Positions 24,739 through 33,251 of a stretch of DNA of 64,000 nucleotides are shown here, one piece after another (position 1 is the first letter of the stretch; every line of letters starts with the position of its first letter). Below the pieces are notes generated by a model. The model had not been told where the DNA came from and ran no database searches. It saw only the letters and a list, made by a program, of their open reading frames with translations. Made by a program: the position numbers and the translations under genes. Source of the stretch: Tabrizicola sp. (GTDB lineage: Bacteria; Pseudomonadota; Alphaproteobacteria; Rhodobacterales; Rhodobacteraceae); assembly GCF_016793705.1 (NCBI RefSeq), contig NZ_JAEULO010000052.1:1-64000 (forward strand), written 5' to 3'.

Positions 24739-25527
24739 GTGGTCAAGTGCAAGCGGCCGGTCGTCGGCATCATCGGCAACAGCTATCTGATGAACAACAG
24801 TTATCCCGCCCACTCCAGCGGGACGATGAACACCGCCGCGGTGGCCGAGGTCGCCGGTGCGGTGCCGCTGATCATCCCCTCCGACCCGCGCTACGTCGGG
24901 GTCGAGGAGCTTCTGGACCTCTGCGACGGGTTCCTGCTGACCGGCGGCCGCCCCAACGTCCACCCCAGCGAATACGGCGAGGAGGAGACCCCCGCCCATG
25001 GCGCCTTCGACCGCAGCCGCGATGCGATCACCCTGCCGCTGATCCGCGCCTGCGTCGACCGAGGGCAGCCCTTCCTCGGCATCTGCCGCGGCTTCCAGGA
25101 GGTCAACGTGGCCCTTGGTGGAACGCTCCACCCGGAAATCCGCGACCTGCCGGGGCGGATGAACCACCGGATGCCGCCTGACGGCACGCTGGAGGAATGC
25201 TTCGCGCTGCGCCACACCGTCAGCTTCACCGAGGGCGGGGTCTTCCACCGGCTGATGGGTGCGCGCGAGGTGATGACCAACACGCTGCACGGCCAGGGCA
25301 TCGCAAGGGCGGGCTGCCGGGTCGTCATCGACGGGCTTGCTCCGGACGGCACACCGGAAGCGATCTACGTCAAGGACGCGCCGGGCTTCACGCTTTCGGT
25401 CCAGTGGCACCCGGAATGGAACGCGGGCAGCGATCCCGTGTCGCGCCCGCTGTTCCAGGCCTTCGGCACGGCAGTCGCGGAATGGGCTGCGGGTGCGCGC
25501 CCGACGGCGATGGCGCGGTCGGCTTGA
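24739..25527 (+). CDS. Class I glutamine amidotransferase-like hydrolase (peptidase C26, PuuD type)
   Basis: 262-aa protein. The nucleophile elbow FLGICRGFQEVNVALGG gives the catalytic Cys, and VQWHPEWN the His-Glu pair. These and RHTVSFTEGG match gamma-glutamyl-gamma-aminobutyrate hydrolases such as PuuD, which free GABA or other amines from gamma-glutamyl conjugates in the cytoplasm. The GTG at 24739 (VVKCKRPVVGIIGN) with AGGGG upstream is chosen; the longer frame to 24604 has no family-like sequence. No other putrescine genes are near, so the physiological substrate is open. It converges on the CBS gene with 3 bp between stops. Confidence 0.82.
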   Translation: MVKCKRPVVGIIGNSYLMNNSYPAHSSGTMNTAAVAEVAGAVPLIIPSDPRYVGVEELLDLCDGFLLTGGRPNVHPSEYGEEETPAHGAFDRSRDAITLPLIRACVDRGQPFLGICRGFQEVNVALGGTLHPEIRDLPGRMNHRMPPDGTLEECFALRHTVSFTEGGVFHRLMGAREVMTNTLHGQGIARAGCRVVIDGLAPDGTPEAIYVKDAPGFTLSVQWHPEWNAGSDPVSRPLFQAFGTAVAEWAAGARPTAMARSA

Positions 25528-25530
25528 AGG

Positions 25531-26406
25531 TCAGAGCGGCCGCAGCTTCAGCCGGGTGATCCGGTTCTCGCGCTTGCCCAGCACCTCGAAGCGGAAGCCG
25601 TGGAAGCTGAACACCTGGCCCTCGTTCGGGATCATCTGCGCCTCGTGGATCACCAGGCCCGCTACGGTGTTCGCCTCGTCGTCCGGCAGGTGCCAGTCCA
25701 TCGCCCGGTTCAGGTCGCGGATCGTCATCGCTCCGTCGATCAGCCAGGCGCCGTCCTCCAGCCCGGTCAGCCCCGCGTCCTTCTTCACCACGTCGAATTC
25801 GTCGGTGATGTCGCCGACGATCTCTTCCAGGATGTCCTCCAGCGTGATCAGCCCCTGCAACGCGCCATATTCGTCAACCACCAGCGCGAAATGGGTGCGC
25901 CGCGCCAGGAACTCGCGCATCTGTTCGTCCAGCGGCGTCGTCTCGGGGATGAAATAGGGTTTCATCGCCACTTTGACGATATCCAGTGCCTCGATCCCCG
26001 CCACGTCCACGCCCCTGACCAGCCGGTCGACCTCGCGCAGGAGGTCCTTGGCATGGACCACACCCAGGATCGTATCGTCGCTGTCGCGGAAAATCGGCAG
26101 CCGGGTGTAGGGCGAGGCGAGGACCCGGCTGATGATCTCGCCAGGGCTCAGGTCGGCGTCGATCATCTCGATCTGGCGGCGGTGGCGCATGATCTCGTCC
26201 ACCGTGCGGTGGCCGAGGTCCAGCGCACCCAGCAGCCGGTCGCGGGCGTCCTTCTCCATCGCGCCGCCGGAATGGCCGATGGCGATGGCCCCGGCGATAT
26301 CGTCGCGCAATGCCTCCATCGCGCTTTCATGACTCTCGCGGCGGAAGACGCGAAGCACCCGGCGGAACAGGCCGGGGGCGGCGGGAAAGGCGGGATCGGT
26401 TGCCAT
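25531..26406 (-). CDS. CBS-domain protein of the CorC/TlyC hemolysin-like family
   Basis: 291-aa cytoplasmic protein. Residues about 65-200 hold a CBS pair, with RTVDEIMRHRRQIEMIDAD and VVDEYGALQGLITLEDILEEIVGDI, followed by a C-terminal transporter-associated (CorC_HlyC) domain ending VLGKRENRITRLKLRPL. Despite the hemolysin label, the family is linked to Mg/Co efflux and membrane regulation. It has no membrane segment of its own here, like CorC/YbeX. It is downstream of xerD by 4 bp, so it is probably cotranscribed with it. Confidence 0.85.
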   Translation of the reverse strand: MATDPAFPAAPGLFRRVLRVFRRESHESAMEALRDDIAGAIAIGHSGGAMEKDARDRLLGALDLGHRTVDEIMRHRRQIEMIDADLSPGEIISRVLASPYTRLPIFRDSDDTILGVVHAKDLLREVDRLVRGVDVAGIEALDIVKVAMKPYFIPETTPLDEQMREFLARRTHFALVVDEYGALQGLITLEDILEEIVGDITDEFDVVKKDAGLTGLEDGAWLIDGAMTIRDLNRAMDWHLPDDEANTVAGLVIHEAQMIPNEGQVFSFHGFRFEVLGKRENRITRLKLRPL

Positions 26407-26410
26407 GGAC

Positions 26411-27349
26411 TCAGCCCTTCCGCGCCAGCGGATGCCGGGTCAGAACCAGCTCCTTCAGGTGGTCGTCCAGGACATGGGTGTAGATCTCGGTCGTCGCCAG
26501 GTCGGCATGGCCGAGCAGCGTCTGGATCACCCGCAGGTCCGCCCCATGCGCCAGAAGATGCGTGGCAAAGGCATGCCGCAGGACATGCGGCGTCACGCGC
26601 GCAGGCGAAATCCCCGCCAGCACCGCCACGTCCTTGACGAGCGTGTGGAAATACTGCCGGGTCAGATGCCCGTCGCGCCCATCACCCGGAAACAGATGGC
26701 GCGAGGCCGTTCGGCCCGCCTTCCGCCCCGCTTCCTCCTCGGCATCGCGATGGGCCAGCCAATCCGACACGGCAAGGCGGGCGGGGGTAGAGAGCGGCAC
26801 CATCCGTTCCTTGGCTCCCTTGCCCTTGACCAGGATCATCCGCGGATCGCCCCGGACGGCGGCGACCGGCAGGCCCACCAGCTCAGTGACCCGAAGTCCC
26901 GTGGCATAGAGAAGCTCGAACAGCGCCGTATCCCGCAGCCGGTCCGCCGGATTGCGCGCGCGGGTCCGGGCGGCCTCCATCAGCCGGGTGACTTCGTCCT
27001 CGCTCAGCGTCTTCGGCAGGCTTTTCGTCCGCCCCGGCCCGGTCAGCCGCAGGGCAGGGTTGTCCGCGCGCCAGCCTTCCTCGAAGGCGAAGCGGTAAAG
27101 CTGGCGGATCGAGGACAGCCGCCGCGCCCGCGTCGCCTTCGAAAACCCCTGCGCGTCGCAATGGACCAGATAGTCCTCCACCGCCTCGCGCCCCGCATCC
27201 ACGAACCCCAGCCCCCGCCGGGCCAGCCAATCCGCGAAGTCCAAGAGGTCGCGGCCATAGGCCAGCTGCGTGTTCCGCGCCGCGCCCAGTTCCGCCGCCC
27301 GCGCGTCGAGGAAGGTCGAAATCCACCGGCTCGCCTCGGCCTCCGCCAT
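26411..27349 (-). CDS. xerD: Site-specific tyrosine recombinase XerD
   Basis: 312 aa, the normal XerC/D size. Core-binding domain residues 1-95, catalytic domain after it. Catalytic residues are visible: Arg in LYATGLRVTELVGLP, Lys in LVKGKGAKERMVPL, His-x-x-Arg in TPHVLRHAFATHLLAHGAD, His in TLLGHADL and Tyr in TTEIYTHV. It resolves chromosome dimers at dif together with XerC and FtsK. XerD rather than XerC is favoured by the overall pattern, but this is not proven. The upstream gene is the 522-aa exported protein, 4 bp away. Confidence 0.9.
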   Translation of the reverse strand: MAEAEASRWISTFLDARAAELGAARNTQLAYGRDLLDFADWLARRGLGFVDAGREAVEDYLVHCDAQGFSKATRARRLSSIRQLYRFAFEEGWRADNPALRLTGPGRTKSLPKTLSEDEVTRLMEAARTRARNPADRLRDTALFELLYATGLRVTELVGLPVAAVRGDPRMILVKGKGAKERMVPLSTPARLAVSDWLAHRDAEEEAGRKAGRTASRHLFPGDGRDGHLTRQYFHTLVKDVAVLAGISPARVTPHVLRHAFATHLLAHGADLRVIQTLLGHADLATTEIYTHVLDDHLKELVLTRHPLARKG

Positions 27350-27353
27350 GGCG

Positions 27354-28922
27354 CTAACCCCGCCGTTCCAGGATCATCAGCTCCAGCGCCGTGCGCCGCG
27401 CCACGCTTTCCAGCCCGACCAGCCGCAGCAGCGACAAGCCCTCGGTCACTCCGCGCAGGTCGCCCTGCACGCCGCGCCCGATGTTGTCGATGGCCACGAT
27501 GATCGCCTCGCCCCGGCGGTTGCCGTCCAGCAAAGCCTTCGCCTCGGTCGAAGGCTCCGGCTCTCGGAAGGCCGAGGCGATCGCCCGGCCCAGGCTGTCG
27601 GGCGGGAGCACCAGGCTCGGGTCCCCCGCCGCCAGCGCCAGCAGGAAGGCCTCTTCGGCCGTGGCGGGCTTCCGCCGCCTGGCGACGGTCTCTGCATAGG
27701 GCGACAAGAGCCCCACCTTCAGCGCGATATCCGCGGGCTCGCCGGTCAGTGCCAACTCCTGCAACGGCTTGCCGAAGAGCGTGGCGAAGGGCACTTCCAG
27801 CTCCGCCTCCTGCATCCTCGCCCAGGCCTCGGGCAAGGTCGCCGCCACCCGTGCCGCATCGCCCGACGAGATCGCCGCCTCGAAGTCCTGGAAGGCCGCC
27901 ACCCGGTCCCAGACCCCGCCCGAGGCCGCCGGGTCGCGCTCGGTGTAAAGTCCCAGGATCACGTTCGGCGGGATCGTTCCCGCCCGTGTCAGCCGCTCCG
28001 CCGCCTCGACCTGCGCCTTCCACCCGGCGCGGGGGCTGAGTTCGGCGTAGGAGAAGGCGATGGGCAGCCCCTCGGTCGGCAGCGGCTCGCCGATGGCGGC
28101 ATACATCATCCAGTCCAGCGGTGTCACCGGAACCGGCGCCTTCGGCACCGGATCGCCTTCATAGAGATCGGGGTCGAGGAAGCGCGACAAAAGCGCCTCC
28201 TGGTCCGCCGTGATCTGGTTCAACGCCTTCGAGGTGCGGATCGTCAGCGCCGCCGTATCCCAGTCGCCCGACCGCGCCAGGCAGAAGATTCGCGCGGGCA
28301 GGGTGGGGGCCAGATGCGGCTCGTCCGCCATGAACTGGCAGGCGCGATCCTCGGCCCCGGTCAGAAGCGCCACGTCGAAGGCCCGGCGGAACAGCTCGGG
28401 CGAGGGCGTCCCGGCGGCCTGGATCAGCGCCGCCGCCTGTTCCAGCGCGCCAAGCGCCAGAAGCTTGTCGATCCGCACCTGCAACAACTCGCCCTTGCCG
28501 CCCGCGTCGACCGGGGCATCCACCTCGGCCAGCAGCAGCGTCAGGAACAGCTGGCGCAAGGCGGGCAGGTCGTCGTCGGGATGCGTGACCAGCCGCTCCG
28601 CGATCTCATGCGTCAGCCCCGCGCCCCAGAGGTCATGCGGGAGGCCGGATACCTTCGGCGCGATCAGCCCCACTCCGTCCGGCGACGGCCCATCCAGCGC
28701 CGAGGTCGTCACCGTCGCAGGCAACGCGCCCCCGGCCTTTGTCACCGGCGGCTCGTCGATGACCGGGTCAACCCCCGGCGATGCCGCCCCTGCCGGGGTC
28801 GCCACCGATTGCGACAGCCAGTCGATCGCCGACAGCGGGCCGCCGTTGCCGTCTGCCTCTTGCGCCGACAATGGGCCGGCAAGGACCAGAACCGAAAGGA
28901 ACCCGACCGTACTAGTCCGCAT
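27354..28922 (-). CDS. Exported protein of unknown function, 522 aa
   Basis: The protein starts with a signal peptide (MRTSTVGFLSVLVLAGPLSAQ) and is otherwise a long Ala/Leu-rich helical protein, suggestive of alpha-solenoid or degenerate TPR-like repeats, with no catalytic motif I can see. Its start overlaps the end of the 44-aa membrane protein gene by 11 bp, and its stop is 4 bp from xerD, so the order 44-aa protein, this protein, xerD, CBS protein looks like one operon. I do not recognise the family; a periplasmic scaffold role would be guesswork. Confidence 0.75.
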   Translation of the reverse strand: MRTSTVGFLSVLVLAGPLSAQEADGNGGPLSAIDWLSQSVATPAGAASPGVDPVIDEPPVTKAGGALPATVTTSALDGPSPDGVGLIAPKVSGLPHDLWGAGLTHEIAERLVTHPDDDLPALRQLFLTLLLAEVDAPVDAGGKGELLQVRIDKLLALGALEQAAALIQAAGTPSPELFRRAFDVALLTGAEDRACQFMADEPHLAPTLPARIFCLARSGDWDTAALTIRTSKALNQITADQEALLSRFLDPDLYEGDPVPKAPVPVTPLDWMMYAAIGEPLPTEGLPIAFSYAELSPRAGWKAQVEAAERLTRAGTIPPNVILGLYTERDPAASGGVWDRVAAFQDFEAAISSGDAARVAATLPEAWARMQEAELEVPFATLFGKPLQELALTGEPADIALKVGLLSPYAETVARRRKPATAEEAFLLALAAGDPSLVLPPDSLGRAIASAFREPEPSTEAKALLDGNRRGEAIIVAIDNIGRGVQGDLRGVTEGLSLLRLVGLESVARRTALELMILERRG

Positions 28923-29046
28923 TCAACACCACAGGCTTTTTCACTTCACTCTGCTGCGGCCCCAGATCGCCCAGATAGGCAAAGACCGTCAGGCCGATGA
29001 AGCCCAAAATCACCAGCACCACCAAAGCCTTGATGATCCGACCCAT
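28912..29046 (-). CDS. 44-aa single-pass membrane protein
   Basis: A 44-codon frame on the minus strand starts MGRIIKALVVLVILGFIG. It has one strong hydrophobic helix (residues 5-25) and a charged tail (QQSEVKKPVVLNAD). GAGGAAGGG upstream is a good ribosome binding site, and the frame overlaps the start of the 522-aa gene by 11 bp, suggesting translational coupling. Its size would escape most gene finders. Function unknown; it may partner the exported protein that follows. Confidence 0.7.
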   Translation of the reverse strand: MGRIIKALVVLVILGFIGLTVFAYLGDLGPQQSEVKKPVVLNAD

Positions 29047-29240
29047 CCGAATGCCCTTCCTCGGTCCTGTCCCGCCCGGCTTGACCCGGGCGTCTTTCTT
29101 GCCGCGCCTGCCCGCCCGTCGGGGCGGCCACCGCAGGTTCCGTTGCGAATGTATATAGCATTCGGGGAAAGTTCACGCCATTGAGAGGGAAGGAATTCCC
29201 TTCGGCAAACACTTGCCCGAAGGTCACGAAACGGAGAGCG

Positions 29241-29780
29241 ATGTCCAGACTGGCGAAGACGGTCGTCCTCGTGGGGATGATGGGGGCGGGCAAGACCGCC
29301 GTCGGGACCGCCCTTGCCCGCCAGCTGGGGGTGGAGTTCAAGGATTCCGACGAAGAGATCGTCCGCGCCGCCGACCGCACCATCGCCGAAATCTTCGAGC
29401 GCGACGGCGAGCCCTTCTTCCGCGCCCGGGAAAGTGAAGTGATCGGTCGCCTCTTGCGCGGAACGCCCTGCGTGCTCTCCACCGGCGGCGGGGCTTTCCT
29501 GTCCGAAGCGAACCGCAAGCTGATCCATGATGTCGGCGTCTCGGTCTGGCTCAAGGCGGATCTCGAGCTTCTCTGGCAGCGCGTCCGTCACAAGACCACC
29601 CGGCCCCTGTTGCGCACCCCGAACCCGCGCGAGACCCTGCGCGAGCTTTACGAGCGCCGCCAGCCGTTCTATGCGCAGGCCGACATCACGGTGGAAAGCG
29701 CCGCCGAACGCTCGGTCGACGAGATGGCCAGTCGGGTGATCGAGGCGCTGCATGGGCGGCCGGACGTGCTGGAGGTCTGA
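29241..29780 (+). CDS. aroK: Shikimate kinase
   Basis: 179-aa P-loop kinase phosphorylating shikimate at O3 in the common aromatic pathway. Walker A is GMMGAGKTAVG; the shikimate-binding DSDEEI and the adenine/substrate loop STGGGAFL are present, and RPLLRTPNPRETL carries the lid Arg. The start at 29241 (MSRLAKTVVLVG) is preferred over 29181 because the P-loop then sits at the usual distance. aroB starts 3 bp after its stop, the common aroK-aroB arrangement. It diverges from the 44-aa gene. Confidence 0.95.
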   Translation: MSRLAKTVVLVGMMGAGKTAVGTALARQLGVEFKDSDEEIVRAADRTIAEIFERDGEPFFRARESEVIGRLLRGTPCVLSTGGGAFLSEANRKLIHDVGVSVWLKADLELLWQRVRHKTTRPLLRTPNPRETLRELYERRQPFYAQADITVESAAERSVDEMASRVIEALHGRPDVLEV

Positions 29781-29782
29781 TC

Positions 29783-30889
29783 TTGAACAGGGTTGCGGTT
29801 GATCTGGGCGAACGCTCCTACGAGGTGCGGATCGGCCCCGGCCTTCTGGCGCGGGCGGGGGCCGAGATCGTGCCGCTCGTCCGCCGGAAGCGCGTGGCGG
29901 TGGTGACGGACGAAACCGTGGCCGCGCGGCATCTTGCGGGCCTGACCGCGGCGCTGGAGGCGGAGGGGATCACCTCCACCGCGCTGGCGCTTCCGGCGGG
30001 CGAGGGGACGAAGAATTGGGACAACCTCGCCCGCTGCACCGAATGGCTTCTGGAGCAAAAGGTCGAGCGCAAGGATGTTGTCCTCGCGCTCGGCGGCGGG
30101 GTGATCGGCGACCTGGTGGGCTTTTCCGCCGCCATCCTGCGCCGGGGCGTCCGTTTCGTGCAACTGCCGACGACGCTCCTCGCGCAGGTCGACAGCTCGG
30201 TCGGCGGCAAGACCGGGATCAACACCGCCCAGGGCAAGAACCTTGTCGGCGCCTTCCACCAGCCCAGCCTGGTGCTGGCCGATATCGACGTGCTCTCCAC
30301 GCTCCCCGACCGCGATTTCCTGTCGGGCTATGGCGAGGTGGTGAAATACGGGCTTCTCGGCGACGCCGACTTCTTCGACTGGCTGGAACGCGAAGGCCCG
30401 TCGATCCGGGCGGGCGATCCGGCGGCGCGGCTGCGGGCCGTGACCCGATCGGTCGAGATGAAGGCTGGGATTGTCTCCCGCGACGAGACCGAGGAAGGCG
30501 AGCGTGCGCTTCTGAACCTGGGCCACACCTTCTGCCATGCCCTTGAAAAAGCCACCGGCTATTCCGACCGCCTGCTGCACGGCGAAGGCGTCGCCATCGG
30601 CTGCGCGCTGGCCTTCGAGCTGTCCGCGCGCCTGGGCCTGTGCAGTCAGGAAGACCCCAGCCGCGTCTGCGCGCATCTGGCGGCGATGGGGATGAAGGTC
30701 GATATCCGCGACATCCCGGGCGACCTGCCGGGACCGGAGGCCCTCATCGCGCTGATGGGGCAGGACAAGAAGGTGGTGGACGGCAAGCTCCGCTTCATCC
30801 TCGCCCGTGGCATCGGGCAGGCCTTCGTCGCCGAGGATGTTCCGGGCGATACCGTCCGCGCCGTGCTGGACGACGCGCTGCGGGCCTAG
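29783..30889 (+). CDS. aroB: 3-dehydroquinate synthase
   Basis: 368-aa NAD- and metal-dependent enzyme turning DAHP into 3-dehydroquinate. Family marks are the NAD-binding GGGVIGDLVGF, LPTTLLAQVDSSVGGKTGIN, GYGEVVKYG, the metal-binding Glu/His residues in LNLGHTFCHALEK and HGEGVAIG. Length is normal. It follows aroK at 3 bp, so the two are coexpressed; its stop overlaps the end of the lipoprotein gene on the other strand by 4 bp. Confidence 0.96.
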   Translation: MNRVAVDLGERSYEVRIGPGLLARAGAEIVPLVRRKRVAVVTDETVAARHLAGLTAALEAEGITSTALALPAGEGTKNWDNLARCTEWLLEQKVERKDVVLALGGGVIGDLVGFSAAILRRGVRFVQLPTTLLAQVDSSVGGKTGINTAQGKNLVGAFHQPSLVLADIDVLSTLPDRDFLSGYGEVVKYGLLGDADFFDWLEREGPSIRAGDPAARLRAVTRSVEMKAGIVSRDETEEGERALLNLGHTFCHALEKATGYSDRLLHGEGVAIGCALAFELSARLGLCSQEDPSRVCAHLAAMGMKVDIRDIPGDLPGPEALIALMGQDKKVVDGKLRFILARGIGQAFVAEDVPGDTVRAVLDDALRA

Positions 30890-31377
30890 AACAACAGCTT
30901 GTAGACGTTGCCGTTGGTATCCGACGCCTGTCCCGTCCCGCTGGCCGTGCCCGACCCGATGACGAAGGTGCCCTGCACCCGCGTCCCGTCGGCGCAGACC
31001 GCATAGATCTCGCCGTTGTTCACGCCCGCGACCGTCTCGGTCTCCTTGCCGACCTCGCCGCCGGTCTTCCGCCAGGTCAGCGCCAGCCCCTTGGTGTTCG
31101 ACACCGTGCGCGGCGTCAGCGAGGACCAGGTGCCGGTACATTTGCCGCGTTCGGGCAGGCGGAAGGTCAGATCGCCCGACGTGCCGGTGGTGTTCTGCGC
31201 CGTCGCCTGGATGACCAGCGTCGGGTCCTTGTCGGCGATCGGTCCTTGCAGCGGGTAAAGCTGCATCGGGCTCGTGCCGCTGGCGCAGGCGGCCAGCGTC
31301 AGCATGGCGGCCAGCGCGGCGCAGCGGATGCCTCTGGAACCCGGGATCGGCATGGCAAGGGGCGCATCAGCGGTCAT
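30886..31377 (-). CDS. Small lipoprotein of unknown function
   Basis: 163 aa from ATG 31377 (MTADAPLAMPIPG), with a lipobox LTLAACAS and the lipidated Cys about 30 residues in; an internal start at 31353 (MPIPGSRG) would give a more standard signal peptide. The mature part is Thr/Gly-rich and beta-like, with a Cys pair (KCTG and AVCADG) that may form a disulfide. It lies 180 bp downstream of the heme peroxidase on the same strand, so it could be in the same transcript or separate. No family recognised. Confidence 0.7.
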   Translation of the reverse strand: MTADAPLAMPIPGSRGIRCAALAAMLTLAACASGTSPMQLYPLQGPIADKDPTLVIQATAQNTTGTSGDLTFRLPERGKCTGTWSSLTPRTVSNTKGLALTWRKTGGEVGKETETVAGVNNGEIYAVCADGTRVQGTFVIGSGTASGTGQASDTNGNVYKLLF

Positions 31378-31557
31378 GGCAGGTCTTCTTTGCTGGAACA
31401 AAGGAACGAAAGGCGGCGGGCTCTCGTCTGCGAAACGGCACCCTTCGCATCGCGGGCGTCTATGAATCGAATCCGCCCGCCTGTCCAGAGGGCGCGGGCC
31501 AGGCGACGGAAAGCCCCACCCCGATCCCCGCCCGGCGTGGCGGCTTTGCGCCGGGTC

Positions 31558-33231
31558 TCAGCCAGGACCGTCAGCGCCGCGAACCGCGAACAGCAACAGC
31601 TTGCGCAGCGTGGTCAACCCCGCGCCCTCCGAGCCCCCCAGCATGCTGTCGCGCGGATGCCAGCGGCGGCCGTCGCGGTTCAGCAGTGAGTCCGGGTTCA
31701 GCCGGATCAGGCCGGTGATGGTGTCGGCGATGATATGGCTCGCCGTGGCACCGACGCGCTCGCCGTTCTCGCGCAGGCGCGATTCACACAGGAAATACAG
31801 CCAGGCCGGGGTCTCGCGCAGGAATCCCAGCGCGGCGGCGGTCTCGCGCAGGCCGGGCTCCCCCGCGCCCGGAGGCCCGTCCTCCGGCAGCGCCGCGCGC
31901 AGTTCCTCCTCGGTCAGCGGCGTGACGCCATATTCGACGGCAAGCCGCTGGCCCAGCGGGATCCGGCGGTGGAACCCGCGCATCAGGTTGCGGAACAGGA
32001 TCGAGCCGTGAACCGCCACATCAGAGGAGCCCACCAGGTTCAGCATGTCGCGGGCGAAGGTCAGGTCGATCCGCTCGGCGCTGCCGAAGGGGCGCGGCGT
32101 GCCGCCGGGTCTCGGCGGCAAAAGCCGGGTCATCCGCGCCCAGTCGATCACCCAGTGATCCGGCAGCGCCAGCGTCGCCGTCACGTCGCTTTGCATGTTG
32201 TTGCGGCTGGTGAAGGCGAACAGATCCTCCAGCGTCGCGCCTTCGTCGGATATCCGCCCGTTCAGCCCGAAATTCGCGTTGAAATCATACGCCGAGCCCA
32301 CCATCGAATGCCCGAAGCGGAAGGCTGCGGTGGTGAATTCCAGCGGCACGCGACCGGCCTCGGCCAGCCGCACCGGCCGCCGCGCCAGCGACCCCGACAG
32401 GACCGAGGGCGACAGGAGCCGGGGCAGGTAGTCGTGCAGGATCAGCCAGTGGTAATGCCGGGTCACCAGGCCGCGCGCCTCGGCGAAGCAGCGGGCGGGG
32501 TCGGGGACCTGCGGCTCCAGCGCGGCCACCGCCTTGTTGTGCAGAAGCATCAGCGCCAGATGCAGCTGGCTGAGGATCAGGTTCTCGTCGTTGCGGCGGT
32601 CGGCGATCAGCGCCTTGCGCCCCGCGCGCGGCAGGTCCGGCGCGCCGGTGGCATGAACCACCCGGCCCGGATCGATGAGCAGATCGGTAAAGACCTGCTC
32701 CGCCTCGCGCCGGGTCTGCCCCAGGCGGAACCGCTTGCCGTCCGCTTCGTAAAGCGCGCGTACTTCGGGATCGGCGCTGTCCGGCCCCTCGCCGTAAAGG
32801 CTCGCCAGCGTCAGCGGGGCCTCGTGTTCGTTGGCAAGGTTTTCCAGGATGATCTCCGGCGCCGCGCGGCGATTGCGGTCCAGCCCCGGCGGGTCGGCGG
32901 TGCCGATGACGCCCGCCACCGGCGTCCAGCCCGCCTGCGTCACCACGTCGCCGCTCGGGGCCGAGATGTCGTGGTTCATGAACTGGCCGAAATAGGTATA
33001 GGCGGCGGGAAGCCGCATTTGCAGCACCGGCATCCGGCTCAGCGGCACGCGCGAGGCCAGCTCGAAGGCGCGCAGCCGGTCGCAGGTCTGCCGCGGTGTG
33101 GTGCCCGTCACGCAGCCGGCCAGCAGATCCTCGGCCAGATGCGGAAAGAGATAGCAGTAGCGCGACCGCGCCAGCGGCACCGCCCGGGTTGCGATCCCGT
33201 CAATCAGGTCATGCGCGCTGGTGATCGGCAT
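31558..33231 (-). CDS. Animal-type heme peroxidase family protein
   Basis: 557 aa starting MPITSAHDLIDG, 20 bp after the YcaO stop. Signature elements of the animal heme peroxidase superfamily are readable: distal His87 in FGQFMNHDIS, Arg213 and Glu216 in ADRRNDEN matching the catalytic Arg-x-x-Glu of myeloperoxidase, LALMLLHNKAV, and proximal His308 in AAFRFGHSMV. The Asp that esterifies heme in myeloperoxidase is Asn86 here. No signal peptide is seen, so it is probably cytoplasmic, unlike mammalian members. The coupling with YcaO suggests it oxidises a modified peptide or protein, which is inference. A longer upstream frame overlapping ycaO is a shadow. Confidence 0.85.
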   Translation of the reverse strand: MPITSAHDLIDGIATRAVPLARSRYCYLFPHLAEDLLAGCVTGTTPRQTCDRLRAFELASRVPLSRMPVLQMRLPAAYTYFGQFMNHDISAPSGDVVTQAGWTPVAGVIGTADPPGLDRNRRAAPEIILENLANEHEAPLTLASLYGEGPDSADPEVRALYEADGKRFRLGQTRREAEQVFTDLLIDPGRVVHATGAPDLPRAGRKALIADRRNDENLILSQLHLALMLLHNKAVAALEPQVPDPARCFAEARGLVTRHYHWLILHDYLPRLLSPSVLSGSLARRPVRLAEAGRVPLEFTTAAFRFGHSMVGSAYDFNANFGLNGRISDEGATLEDLFAFTSRNNMQSDVTATLALPDHWVIDWARMTRLLPPRPGGTPRPFGSAERIDLTFARDMLNLVGSSDVAVHGSILFRNLMRGFHRRIPLGQRLAVEYGVTPLTEEELRAALPEDGPPGAGEPGLRETAAALGFLRETPAWLYFLCESRLRENGERVGATASHIIADTITGLIRLNPDSLLNRDGRRWHPRDSMLGGSEGAGLTTLRKLLLFAVRGADGPG

Positions 33232-33251
33232 CCTTGCTCCTTCGACCTGGG

